Below, piece after piece: positions 9,974 to 18,033 of a stretch of DNA of 64,000 nucleotides. Below the pieces are notes generated by a model. That model was given only the letters and a program-made list of their open reading frames with translations, was not told the DNA's origin and did not search any database. How positions within the stretch are numbered: the stretch's first letter is position 1; every line of letters begins with the position of its first letter. The translations under genes and the position numbers were made by a program. Origin of the DNA: CAYTBN01 sp964436045 (GTDB lineage: Bacteria; Myxococcota_A; UBA796; UBA9615; CAYRNR01); contig CAYTBN010000004.1 of the NCBI GenBank assembly GCA_964436045.1, forward strand, positions 129,143 through 193,142. Direction: 5' to 3'.

Positions 9974-10879
9974 TCAGCTTCCCACGGTCAACCAGTCCGG
10001 CGCCAGTCCCGACGCCGCGGCGAGATCGATTCCGGTCTCCGCGCCCAGTGCCGCCAGCCGGGCCGCGACCCCCTCGGTGGGGGCGTTACCCGGCGCGCCC
10101 GTGACGCAACCGCCGGCCGCCGCCAGCGAGGAGTCGAGGCAACGAACCCCCGCGCGGTAGGCGGCCTCGGCCAGGTCCACCGCCGCCCGGGGATCCGCGT
10201 GGTGAGGGTGGTAACCCAGCTGGGCGGCAAACATTCCGCCGTCGATGGCCAGCATCGCATCCCAGAGACGGCTGGTCTCGTCCGGGGTCGCGACCCCCTG
10301 CAGGTCGCTGAGGGTCACCAGCGCCGCGCCGAGGTCGAAGTGGCGACGGACCTGGTCCTTCACCGCCTCGATGGACACCGGATGGGCACGTCCTCCGGCG
10401 TCCACGAAGCCGAAGGCGGCCGAGACGTAGGCGGCCAGCCTGACGCCGTCCTGGGCAGCACGGCGGGCGATCCGCTCGTTCTCGGCCACCGTGTCGGCCA
10501 CCGGGCGGCCCACGTTGGCCAGGTTGTGCGCGTCCATCGCCGACTGGAATACCCCGACGGTGTGTCCCGATCCCCGGGGCCCCAGCCCCAGCTCCCCGAA
10601 CTGGTCGTAGCCCCGCTCGTTGGGGACCAGGGTCACCACCTCGAGGCCGGCCGGCCTCCCCATTGCCACCGCCACCGCCTCCAGCTGGTCCCGGGCCATC
10701 GCCGGTGCCACCCGCGGGTGGACGCAGGACAGCACCTCGATCCGGCGGAATCCCGCGTCCCGCAGGGCCAGCGCCAGCCGCGCCCGCTCCCCGGGTGTGA
10801 AGCGATCGAGCCCCTCCGCGGGCACGTTCTGACCGTGCTCACGCAGGGTGACGTCGGTGAGGAGGACGGAGGGGCGCAG
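9974..10879 (-). CDS. DRE-TIM metallolyase, HMG-CoA-lyase-like (probable CTG start)
   Basis: The first ATG/GTG/TTG is a GTG at 10825, but the frame is open upstream and encodes LLTDVTLREHGQN, the DRE motif (Asp, Arg, Glu) that every DRE-TIM lyase needs. I therefore place the start at the CTG at 10879, 14 nt past the upstream stop; this is inference. Further matches are RIEVLSCVHPRVAPAMA (as in EVxSFVSPxWVPQMAD), the metal-binding HxH in YHPHHADPRAAVDL, and a GGC with GNAPTEG matching the HMG-CoA lyase Cys loop. The known family reaction is cleavage of 3-hydroxy-3-methylglutaryl-CoA to acetyl-CoA and acetoacetate. Its operon partners (a second DRE-TIM gene, GcdA and a crotonase) fit acyl-CoA breakdown. 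The substrate may differ from HMG-CoA. Confidence 0.72.
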   Translation of the reverse strand: MRPSVLLTDVTLREHGQNVPAEGLDRFTPGERARLALALRDAGFRRIEVLSCVHPRVAPAMARDQLEAVAVAMGRPAGLEVVTLVPNERGYDQFGELGLGPRGSGHTVGVFQSAMDAHNLANVGRPVADTVAENERIARRAAQDGVRLAAYVSAAFGFVDAGGRAHPVSIEAVKDQVRRHFDLGAALVTLSDLQGVATPDETSRLWDAMLAIDGGMFAAQLGYHPHHADPRAAVDLAEAAYRAGVRCLDSSLAAAGGCVTGAPGNAPTEGVAARLAALGAETGIDLAAASGLAPDWLTVGS

Positions 10880-10892
10880 TGTGCTCTGCGCC

Positions 10893-12194
10893 CTACTCGA
10901 GGATGTCTTCGAGGAAGGGGGACGGCGGCGGGCCGGCCACGATCGACTCGGAGCGAGCGTAGCCCCAGCGACGCATCTTCAGGTAGCCGGCCAGGCTCTC
11001 CAGCGCCATCTCCACGTTGGCGCGGACCCGCTCCGGCTTGGGCTCGTCGGGCTTGATGGCGAACTCGGCGGCCTCGGCCTTCATCGCCTCGATCTCGCTC
11101 GTGTCGTCCCCCAGCACCGCAAGCCGCTCGGCGGCGATGCCGGTGTACCCGGCCACGTTGGCGATCATCTGGCTCTTGTCGGTGGGCGAGATGTCGAGGA
11201 AGTCGGTCACGAAGCGCCGGCCGACGTCGAGCATCTTGGGGATGTCGATACCGGTCTTGATGCCCATGGACTCGCACATCACGACGAAGTCCTCGGTGCT
11301 CACCAGCCCCGACATCAGGTGCTCCTTGTGGTAGTAGCCCCCGGTCCCGCCGATGAACAGCCCCTCCATCGAGTTGGCCGGCTGCCCGCCCTGGGAGCCC
11401 ACGGTGCTCTCGAAGTAGGTGGCGCCTGCCTGCAGCGCGGCCAGGTAGTTGGCCAGGCCCATGCCGCGGGAGGTGTGGAAATGGATCAGGTGGTACTTGG
11501 GATCCGAGAACTTGCCCATGATCTCGGGGTCGAGGATCATCGAGACGTACTCGTAGACCCGCTGCGGATCCGCGGAGCCGTCGTGATCGGCCTCCTCGAT
11601 GTAGTCCGCCCCCAGCTCCAGGTAACGCTTGGAGAACTCGACCGCCGTGGTCAGATCCGTGACCCGCGTCCCCTCCATCGGTGAGCCGAAGATGGTCGAC
11701 ACGGTGCCGCACATCTTCATCCCGGCCGCGTGGGTCTTGCGGATGCAGCGCTCGGACATCTTGAAGTAGTCGTCCAGCGACATGCCCGAGTTGACCCGGT
11801 GGTGGGCCTCGTCGGTGGAGACCATCTGCAACAGGAAGTCCGGGCCGATGCCGCCGCGCTTCTCCTTGTAGGCGATGGCGCGGTCGCAGGCCTTCTCGTT
11901 GATGGTGATGACGTGGATCTCCACGTCGCCGCCATGCTGCTTGAGCAGGTGGCCGACCCGCTCGCTGTTGAACAGCCGGTCCAGCACCTCCTCGCAGTCC
12001 TTGAACTGGGGGAGGAACTTGGGGTGACCGAAGTTGGTGACCTCCAGGTCCGTGAATCCGGCGAGGATCAGATCCTCGGCCAACCGGACCTTCAGCTCGG
12101 CCGGGTAGTAGTGTTCGAGGGCCTGCAGTCCGTCACGCACGGTGATGTCACCGATGTGGACGCGCTCCGGGAGGGTGAGCCTCTTGCCTTCCAC
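10893..12194 (-). CDS. DRE-TIM metallolyase family protein (HMG-CoA lyase/pyruvate carboxyltransferase-like), catalytic Cys absent
   Basis: GTG start at 12194 with an excellent AGGAGG six nt upstream; 433 residues. The N-terminus shows the family signature HIGDITVRDGLQ (about 13-24), then LEVTNFGHPKFLPQ in place of the usual SFVSPKWVPQ. The metal ligands HFHTSRGMGLANY (HxH) are present. In the loop where HMG-CoA lyase carries its catalytic Cys (GGCPYA) this protein reads GSQGGQPANS, so Cys is replaced. It is also about 130 residues longer than HMG-CoA lyase, with an extra C-terminal helical region. It is therefore a DRE-TIM relative of unknown reaction. It lies between gcdA and a second lyase-like gene in one operon. 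Confidence 0.8.
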   Translation of the reverse strand: MEGKRLTLPERVHIGDITVRDGLQALEHYYPAELKVRLAEDLILAGFTDLEVTNFGHPKFLPQFKDCEEVLDRLFNSERVGHLLKQHGGDVEIHVITINEKACDRAIAYKEKRGGIGPDFLLQMVSTDEAHHRVNSGMSLDDYFKMSERCIRKTHAAGMKMCGTVSTIFGSPMEGTRVTDLTTAVEFSKRYLELGADYIEEADHDGSADPQRVYEYVSMILDPEIMGKFSDPKYHLIHFHTSRGMGLANYLAALQAGATYFESTVGSQGGQPANSMEGLFIGGTGGYYHKEHLMSGLVSTEDFVVMCESMGIKTGIDIPKMLDVGRRFVTDFLDISPTDKSQMIANVAGYTGIAAERLAVLGDDTSEIEAMKAEAAEFAIKPDEPKPERVRANVEMALESLAGYLKMRRWGYARSESIVAGPPPSPFLEDILE

Positions 12195-12272
12195 GGGGTC
12201 CTCCTGTGGTTCTCCAAAAAGGTGTGATTCCCTAGTTCCTGTCTCGTTCCCCGTCCACCCCGCCAGGTGCGC

Positions 12273-14012
12273 TCAACCGCGGATCGACCGCGGGAGCAGC
12301 ATCTGGTGCGGGGGACACACACTCCTGGGGTTCTGGTACGAGGCCCTGGCGAAGGCCACCAGGTAGCTGCGCAGGCCGGCCATGGTGGCGACCTGGTCCA
12401 CGAAGCCGGCCTTCTCCGAGTACCCCGGCCGCGACTGGTCATGGTACTGCTTCGCCAGCGCGTTCATCTTGTCCAGCACCGGCTCCAGCGGTCGCTCGGC
12501 CAGGTGCTCCTTGGTCAGGCGGCGGGCATAGGCCGCCACCGCCGCCGTCTCGCCGTGCATCACGTAGACCTCGGTGGTCGCAGCGCCCAGGGTGAAGGCG
12601 TTGTTGCGATTGCCCTGGGGGCCTCCCATCACGTAGTGGGCCGCAGCGCTGCCCTTGCGCAGCACCAGGCACATCATCGGGATGTCGGTGTTCTCGATGG
12701 AGTAGAGCAAGCCCTGCCCCAGCCCCAGCAGCTCGGCCTGCTCAGCGATGTCGCCCACGTCGATGCCGGTGGTGTCCTGCAGCCAGAACAGCGGCACCTT
12801 GTCGCGCCCGCACAGGGTCACGAACTCGTTCATCTTGATCAGGCCTTCGCGATAGAGCTTGCCGCCGACGCCCATGTAGGCACCTTCGGCGTACTTCGGG
12901 TAGTCCTTGCCGAAGAAACCCTGGCGGTTGCCGATCACGCCGATCAGGTAGCCGTCCACCCGGACCAGGCCGGTGTAGATCTCCGGGCCGATGTCCGCCC
13001 GGTACTCCATGTGCTCGCTACCGTCGACCAGCCGCGCGATCACCTGCTCGACCTGGTACACCCGCTTCTGGTTGAACGGCACGATCCGGTACAGGTCCTC
13101 GGCCGGGTAAGCGGGCTCCGCGGGCGGAGCGACCCGGAACACGTCCCGGTCGTAGGCCGGCATCTTGCCGACGTAGTCCTTGAGCTGATCCAGCACCTCC
13201 TGCTCGGTCTCGTGGACCGTCGAGAAGAAGCCGGTCTTGTCGTGGTGGATCCCGACCCCGCCCGGCGGCGTGGCCTTGTACTTCAGCGTCGCGTCGATCA
13301 GGGCGCCCGCGGTCTCGACGTCGAAGTGGCCCTTGGGGCTCATTCCGGACACGATGCCGGCACCGCCGACCGCCATGTTGGCGTTCTTGTGGGCGAACAT
13401 CCGGGTCGGGCTGATGGCGTGGTAGCCGCCGCCGGCCGGGTTGGTACCGTAGACCGCCGCCAGCACGGGCACGCCCATCAGGTTCATCTGGGCGTGGCGG
13501 AAGAAGGTGTGGCCGCCGGAGCGCCGGCCGGCATAGACCGCCTCCTGCTCCGTCAGCTTGACCCCGGAGCAGTTGAGCACCCACACCAGCGGGATGTTCA
13601 TCCGCTGCGCCATGTCCTGGGCGCGGAAGATCTTCTCGCCCTGGCCCGCGATCCAGGCACCCGCCAGCACCTTGTTGTCCGACGCGATCACCATCACCGT
13701 CCGGCCACCGACCTCGGCCAGGCCGTTGACCAGTCCCACCGACCCTTCGTCGTTGTCGTGGGGATCGAACAGGGCGTTGAGCGGCAGGAAGGTGCCCTCG
13801 TCGACCAGGTGGTGGATCCGCTCGGTGGCGCTGAGCTGGCCGCGCTTGTGGATCTTCTCCACCGGGATGCCGGCGTCGAGCACCTTCTGGGCCTGGGCGG
13901 CCAGGTCGGCTTCGACCCCGCGGATCGACTCGCCGTTGGCCTCGTCGCACAACCACATGGCCTCGGAGAGGTCGCTGCCGATGGGGTTCATCTCGTGGAA
14001 ATACGAATGCAT
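12273..14012 (-). CDS. gcdA: Biotin-dependent carboxyltransferase, glutaconyl-CoA decarboxylase alpha (GcdA)-like
   Basis: 579 residues from ATG 14012, close to the roughly 587 of Acidaminococcus GcdA. Tandem crotonase-type carboxyltransferase halves are evident: KRGQLSATERIHHLVDEGTF, NKVLAGAWIAGQGEK, VWVLNCSGVKLTEQE, YGTNPAGGGYHAISPTRM, then WLQDTTGIDVGD, and GPQGNRNNAFTLGAATTEV, ending in AxYQNPxSxCPxHQMLLPRxIR as GcdA does. The known enzyme transfers CO2 from glutaconyl-CoA to biotin; the membrane GcdB then releases it with sodium export. No gcdB, biotin carrier or biotin carboxylase gene is in this window, so partners must be elsewhere. The gene starts 2 bp after the crotonase stop and is followed by two DRE-TIM genes. 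Methylcrotonyl-type carboxylase is a less likely alternative because the tail is GcdA-like. Confidence 0.82.
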   Translation of the reverse strand: MHSYFHEMNPIGSDLSEAMWLCDEANGESIRGVEADLAAQAQKVLDAGIPVEKIHKRGQLSATERIHHLVDEGTFLPLNALFDPHDNDEGSVGLVNGLAEVGGRTVMVIASDNKVLAGAWIAGQGEKIFRAQDMAQRMNIPLVWVLNCSGVKLTEQEAVYAGRRSGGHTFFRHAQMNLMGVPVLAAVYGTNPAGGGYHAISPTRMFAHKNANMAVGGAGIVSGMSPKGHFDVETAGALIDATLKYKATPPGGVGIHHDKTGFFSTVHETEQEVLDQLKDYVGKMPAYDRDVFRVAPPAEPAYPAEDLYRIVPFNQKRVYQVEQVIARLVDGSEHMEYRADIGPEIYTGLVRVDGYLIGVIGNRQGFFGKDYPKYAEGAYMGVGGKLYREGLIKMNEFVTLCGRDKVPLFWLQDTTGIDVGDIAEQAELLGLGQGLLYSIENTDIPMMCLVLRKGSAAAHYVMGGPQGNRNNAFTLGAATTEVYVMHGETAAVAAYARRLTKEHLAERPLEPVLDKMNALAKQYHDQSRPGYSEKAGFVDQVATMAGLRSYLVAFARASYQNPRSVCPPHQMLLPRSIRG

Positions 14013-14014
14013 GG

Positions 14015-15205
14015 CTAGGGCCTCCGGAAATCGGCCACCGTCTGCCCGAGGGTGGCCACGATGCCCGCGCGGAAGCGCGGATCCCGGTAGAGGGCGCCGT
14101 CGGCGGCCTTCTCGGCGAGGATGAACGCCTCCTCGTCGAACCGGGCCTCGCCTTCGAAGCGCGCGAAAAGCTCGTCCAGGCTCGCCACCGACTGCGGTGC
14201 CAGCGGCTTGCCCAGGGTCTTGATCTCCTCCTTGACCTCGCGGAGCGGCCGCCCGTAGAGGTCGTCGTAGGTCGCGGGATCGGCACGGCGGACGATGGCC
14301 TCCCGGTCCCAGGATCGGGAATCAGCGCTCCGCTCCCCGTCAGCGGGAGGATCCAACGCCGCGTCGAGCGCCGGGGCCAGCAGCAGCGGGGCCGTCTGCG
14401 CCTCGTTGTCCGCCAAGGCGTCGAGGTAGCGGGCCTTGTCGGCGCCCTTGTCGCCGGTCTTGACGAAGCGCGGCAGCGCCCGCTCCACCGGAACCAGCAC
14501 GTCGACGATCCCCATCGCGGCCAGCTCGCCGGCCTTCACGATCTCGGCGGTGTAGGCCATCGCCTTGGCGTTGGCGAAGCCGGCCTTGCCCACCGCGCGG
14601 CCGACGCCACCCCAGCCGGGGATCAGGCCGATCTGAACCTCGGAGAAACACATCCCCGAGCGGGAGTCGGCGACGATCACGTCGGCCATCAGCGGGATCT
14701 CGGCCGAGCCGCCGAATCGGGCACCGCCGCCACAGATGGCCACCACCGTCATCGAGCTGGCCAGCCCGCGGATCGCGGTGGACAGGGCGATCCCCTTGTC
14801 CAGCCGCGCATCGCCCCAGTCGAAGAGGGCGTCGATCTCGGCGGCGGACGCCCCGGCGGCCTCGCGCTCACGCACCTGCTCCCAGGTGGCGTCCAGGCGG
14901 GCCAGGCTCTCGCGGATGTCTCCGCCCGCGTGGGCCGGATCGCAGCGCCCGGACAGGATCAGGAAGCGGAAGTCGTCGCGCCGTGCGGTCACCGCGGCCA
15001 GGGCGGCCAGGTAGGCGTCGAGGCCCGGGTTGCCCACCTGATGAACCGGCGGGTTGGTGTAGGCGAGCAGCACGCCCGGCGTGCCCCGGTATTCCACCGC
15101 GTCGGCGACCAGGCCGGCGTTGCCCTCGGACCAGGCGTGCAGCGTCTCCCCACGCACCAGCCCGTCGACGGTGGCGGCGCGCAACATCTTCGCCGGATCG
15201 CTCAT
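14015..15205 (-). CDS. Enoyl-CoA hydratase/isomerase (crotonase) family protein with C-terminal extension
   Basis: ATG 15205 gives 396 residues (the open frame to 15421 begins with non-homologous sequence). The crotonase core is clear: PPVHQVGNPGLDAYLAAL near the N-terminus, the first oxyanion region LSGRCDPAHAGGDI, ICGGGARFGGSAEIPLMAD (GGGxxxGGxxE-like), and SGMCFSEVQIGLIPGWGG, where the two acidic positions of the hydratase site are occupied (E of SAEIP, E of FSEV). A 130-residue helical tail after the core is unusual for simple hydratases. It is the first gene of the acyl-CoA operon, followed by gcdA after 2 bp. Hydration or isomerisation of an enoyl-CoA related to glutaconyl- or crotonyl-CoA is the reasonable guess. 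Confidence 0.75.
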   Translation of the reverse strand: MSDPAKMLRAATVDGLVRGETLHAWSEGNAGLVADAVEYRGTPGVLLAYTNPPVHQVGNPGLDAYLAALAAVTARRDDFRFLILSGRCDPAHAGGDIRESLARLDATWEQVREREAAGASAAEIDALFDWGDARLDKGIALSTAIRGLASSMTVVAICGGGARFGGSAEIPLMADVIVADSRSGMCFSEVQIGLIPGWGGVGRAVGKAGFANAKAMAYTAEIVKAGELAAMGIVDVLVPVERALPRFVKTGDKGADKARYLDALADNEAQTAPLLLAPALDAALDPPADGERSADSRSWDREAIVRRADPATYDDLYGRPLREVKEEIKTLGKPLAPQSVASLDELFARFEGEARFDEEAFILAEKAADGALYRDPRFRAGIVATLGQTVADFRRP

Positions 15206-15299
15206 GGTCTTCCCAGTCCTCGCCGGAAGGCCCCGGAGAGTAGCGGAATGGACCCGCCGGAGCAAGCTGATCGACGACCAGCAGTGCGAGTGAGCGAGC

Positions 15300-16019
15300 C
15301 TAGATATCGCGCTCGAAGACCAGCCGCCGACCCTCGCGCAGCTGGAGGCGGCGCCCGTCGAGGACGGCGTGCTGTTCCCGCCGGTCGAACCGCCCGACCT
15401 GGAGCACCCAGCCCGCGCCAACCTGCTCGGTGAACAGCTGGTGGCTGTGCCCCAGGACCACCAGGTCGCAGCCCGTCTCGATCCGCCGCCGCACGTAGCG
15501 CAGCTTCTCGGCCCGCCAGTCCCGGCTGCGCCCGGCGCGCAGCGAGCGGCTGGTCTCGGCGGAACCCCGGCCCAGGCGGTGGACCAGGGCCGATCCGGCG
15601 AGCCGGGCGGCCGTGATCAGCGGGGCCGAACGGATCAACGGCCGCAGGATCGCGTAGCCCGGATCGCTGCGCTGGATCTCGTCGCCGTGGGCCAGATGAA
15701 CCCTGGTCTGGCCAAGGTCGACATCGCCGGGCCCGGGCCAGACGACGATGCGTGGATCCAGCAGGGGTCGCAGGTGGAAGTCGTGATTGCCCTCCACGTA
15801 GATCACCGCCACCCCCCGGTCCGCCGCCCGCGTCAACGCCGCCAGGACGGGATCCGCGTGGGCCGGCGCGGCGCCCCCCAGCCCCACCAGGAAGTCGAAG
15901 AGATCGCCCAGCAGGAACAGCCGGTCCGCGGCGAGGCCATCCACGAACTCGATCACCTGCTGGTGGACGGGCCCGGGGGCGTGGCCCAGATGGGCGTCGC
16001 CGAGGAAGACGCTGCGCAC
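15300..16019 (-). CDS. LpxH-like metallophosphoesterase (UDP-2,3-diacylglucosamine hydrolase family)
   Basis: GTG 16019, 11 nt after the upstream stop, gives 239 residues, the usual LpxH length. All calcineurin-type metal motifs are present in order: FLGDAHLGH (D-x-H, near residue 6), LLGDLFDFL (GDxxD), VEGNHDFHLRPL (GNHD), LAHGDEI, and VVLGHSHQL (GHxH). LpxH releases UMP from UDP-2,3-diacylglucosamine in lipid A synthesis at the cytoplasmic face. A related phosphoesterase with a different substrate cannot be excluded because no other lpx gene is adjacent; the neighbours are a membrane protein and a six-hairpin glycosidase-like protein in the same transcription unit. Confidence 0.78.
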   Translation of the reverse strand: MRSVFLGDAHLGHAPGPVHQQVIEFVDGLAADRLFLLGDLFDFLVGLGGAAPAHADPVLAALTRAADRGVAVIYVEGNHDFHLRPLLDPRIVVWPGPGDVDLGQTRVHLAHGDEIQRSDPGYAILRPLIRSAPLITAARLAGSALVHRLGRGSAETSRSLRAGRSRDWRAEKLRYVRRRIETGCDLVVLGHSHQLFTEQVGAGWVLQVGRFDRREQHAVLDGRRLQLREGRRLVFERDI

Positions 16020-16030
16020 GGTCGCCGCGC

Positions 16031-16366
16031 TCAGGTCCCCATCCAGAGGTACCACTGGATCGAGATCCAGGCCGCCAGCTTCTGCAGGGGGCCGAACCAG
16101 GTGTGGAGCCAGGCGGTCAGCACCACCGCGGCCAGGATTCGCGAGAGCATCCGGAGCACGGACGGCGGCATCCGCCAGGTGAGGCCGCAGGCGGCCACCG
16201 CCGGCAGGATGACGCCGTGGGCCAGCAGCGCGAAGGGAACCGCGGTCCACTTGTCCCAGCGGGTGATGAGGCCCCAGTTGAGGCCGGCGATGCAGGCGAC
16301 CGAGGTCGCCTGCAGCAGCCAGGCCAACAGGCGGCCGCGGGCGGTGGAGGCGGGTCGCGTGCTCAT
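16031..16366 (-). CDS. Small multi-pass membrane protein, unknown function (111 aa)
   Basis: ATG 16366 overlaps the upstream stop as ATGA. The 111-residue product has a basic N-terminus (STRPASTARGR) and about three hydrophobic helices: LLAWLLQATSVACIAGLNWG, FALLAHGVILPAVAACGL and ILAAVVLTAWLHTWFG. It looks like an inner-membrane accessory protein. No family is recognised. Tight coupling with the six-hairpin gene upstream and the LpxH-like gene downstream implies a joint envelope role. Confidence 0.65.
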   Translation of the reverse strand: MSTRPASTARGRLLAWLLQATSVACIAGLNWGLITRWDKWTAVPFALLAHGVILPAVAACGLTWRMPPSVLRMLSRILAAVVLTAWLHTWFGPLQKLAAWISIQWYLWMGT

Positions 16367-18033
16367 GGCGCCTCCTCCAGCAGCTCCAGCAGGCCCAGCA
16401 GACCGCTGAGGTTGTGCTGCACCCCGTCGATGCGAATCTCCGGGTCGTCGGCGGCGTTGCGGAAGCCCCCCAGCGCCAGCTCGGGCCGCCGCAGCCCGAT
16501 GAGCAGCGGAGGCGTGTACTGGTTGCGCAGCGCGTAGGTGCTGTTGGCGGTCAGGCGTTCGAGGTAGAAGGTCTCGCCCGGGCGTTCGGTCCGCTCCAGT
16601 CGTGCCGCCGCGGCCATCCCCTCCCCGCGCGATCCGGTGGAGATCACGTGGGGGAAGGTCCCCGAGATCCGACCGCCCCGGATATCGGCCGGGGCGGCCT
16701 CGCCGACCATCTGGTAGCGGGTCAGCACCTCCCCGATGTCGAAGGCGTAGTCCGCGTAGGCCTTGTCGGGTACCTGGCGATAGAGCACCTCCAGGGCCTG
16801 GATCAGCCAGGCGTCGGGGGGGATCTGCAGCTCGAGCCCGAGCACCTTCCAGCGCTCGTGGACCAGGAAGTCGGCCGCCCGAACCGCACACGCCTGCCAG
16901 CGGGGATCGGGGTCGATCTCGTACAGCCGCACCAGTCCGAGCAGGGCTTCGCCCGGGTAGTAGATCGAGCGGTGATCGCTCCATTTGTAGCGGCCGCCGT
17001 CGGTGTAGAAGCTGGCCATGTCGCCGCGCTCGTCGGTCTGGCTGACGATGTGCTCGGCCAGGCAGTTCATCCACTCGTGCTGGGCGTCGGCCGGGTTGGC
17101 CTTGGCCTGCTCGACCAGGGCCAGCAGGGTCAGGCCGGCGCCCCCCAGCTTGACCTTCTTGCTGGCCACCTCGAAGCAACGGTTGGTGGGCTCCTCCTCG
17201 GCGTACTCGCGGCGGTCGATGAGGTAGTCGAGCGCCTCGACCGCACCGTCGTAGTGCTCCTGGCGTCCGGTGTGGTTGTAGAGCTGGAACAGGCTGTAGG
17301 TGGTCCCGGCGTGGCGCAGCAGGTTGTATCCGCCCAGCCGCTTGCCGCCGCGGGCGTCCCACGCGTAGTCGTAGCGGGCGTTGCTGCGGATGTGACGGAC
17401 CAGGTAGTCCCCGCCCAGATCGCAGCGGGCGCGCAGCAGCGCCGGGGTCAGTTCGCCGGGATCGGCGGATCCCCGCAGCAGCTGGAGAGCGCCGCCGTCC
17501 TCGCCTTCGATCCAGGCGTGGCTACGGAGCGGCCGCCCCGGGTTCTCGGCCATGAACTCCGCCAGCTCACCCCGCTTCTTGCCCTGCAGCAGGAAACTGA
17601 CCGGCAGGTGGATCCGTCCGCCCTCCTCGATCCAGCCGTCGAGCCCCACGTCCAGGCCCAGTCCGCTCGGCCCAGGGCGGGCCGAGCGCGGTGTGTCCGC
17701 GGCCCGATCCACCTGCAGCCTCCCGGGCCAGGCGCGCCGCAGGGGCGCCGCCCAGTCCTCGATGGTGCCCGTGACCTGGACCGTGACCGGGTCGGGGCGG
17801 CCGTCCGGGTAGACCGAGACGTACCAGATCCCGTCCGCGGTCTGCGGCTCCCCGGCCTCCCCCGCTCCGTCGAGGTGGGCGCGGGTGACCGCCAGCAGCT
17901 CACCGGCGTGAGCCTGGTCCGCCGGATCGGGGTCCGCCAGGTCGGGCTGGGCGCCCCGCACCCAGGTCAGCCAGCCGCATGTCACCAGCGCGCTGGCGAA
18001 GATCACGGCCAGGGTGATCGGGCGGGTCCTCAT
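16363..18033 (-). CDS. Membrane-anchored six-hairpin glycosidase-like protein
   Basis: 556 residues from ATG 18033, which overlaps the upstream stop (ATGA). An N-terminal anchor (ITLAVIFASALVTCGWLTWV) is followed by a 170-residue beta/alpha region of unknown type and then repeated helical hairpins (about 215-550) with YDYAWDARGGKRLGGYNLLR, SLFQLYNHTGRQEHYDGAVE, HRSIYYPGEALLGLVRLYE and NSTYALRNQYTPPLLIGLRR. Such repeats mark (alpha/alpha)6-barrel glycosidases or epimerases acting on polysaccharides outside the cytoplasm. No catalytic residues can be assigned by eye. The coupled operon (unknown 175-aa protein, this gene, a membrane protein and an LpxH-like enzyme) points to envelope glycan or glycolipid metabolism. 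Confidence 0.65.
   Translation of the reverse strand: MRTRPITLAVIFASALVTCGWLTWVRGAQPDLADPDPADQAHAGELLAVTRAHLDGAGEAGEPQTADGIWYVSVYPDGRPDPVTVQVTGTIEDWAAPLRRAWPGRLQVDRAADTPRSARPGPSGLGLDVGLDGWIEEGGRIHLPVSFLLQGKKRGELAEFMAENPGRPLRSHAWIEGEDGGALQLLRGSADPGELTPALLRARCDLGGDYLVRHIRSNARYDYAWDARGGKRLGGYNLLRHAGTTYSLFQLYNHTGRQEHYDGAVEALDYLIDRREYAEEEPTNRCFEVASKKVKLGGAGLTLLALVEQAKANPADAQHEWMNCLAEHIVSQTDERGDMASFYTDGGRYKWSDHRSIYYPGEALLGLVRLYEIDPDPRWQACAVRAADFLVHERWKVLGLELQIPPDAWLIQALEVLYRQVPDKAYADYAFDIGEVLTRYQMVGEAAPADIRGGRISGTFPHVISTGSRGEGMAAAARLERTERPGETFYLERLTANSTYALRNQYTPPLLIGLRRPELALGGFRNAADDPEIRIDGVQHNLSGLLGLLELLEEAP

Noticed and set aside
12267..14018. 583-codon open frame on the plus strand
   Set aside because: Antisense shadow of the GcdA-like gene; rich in His/Val/Gly/Arg and lacking any motif.
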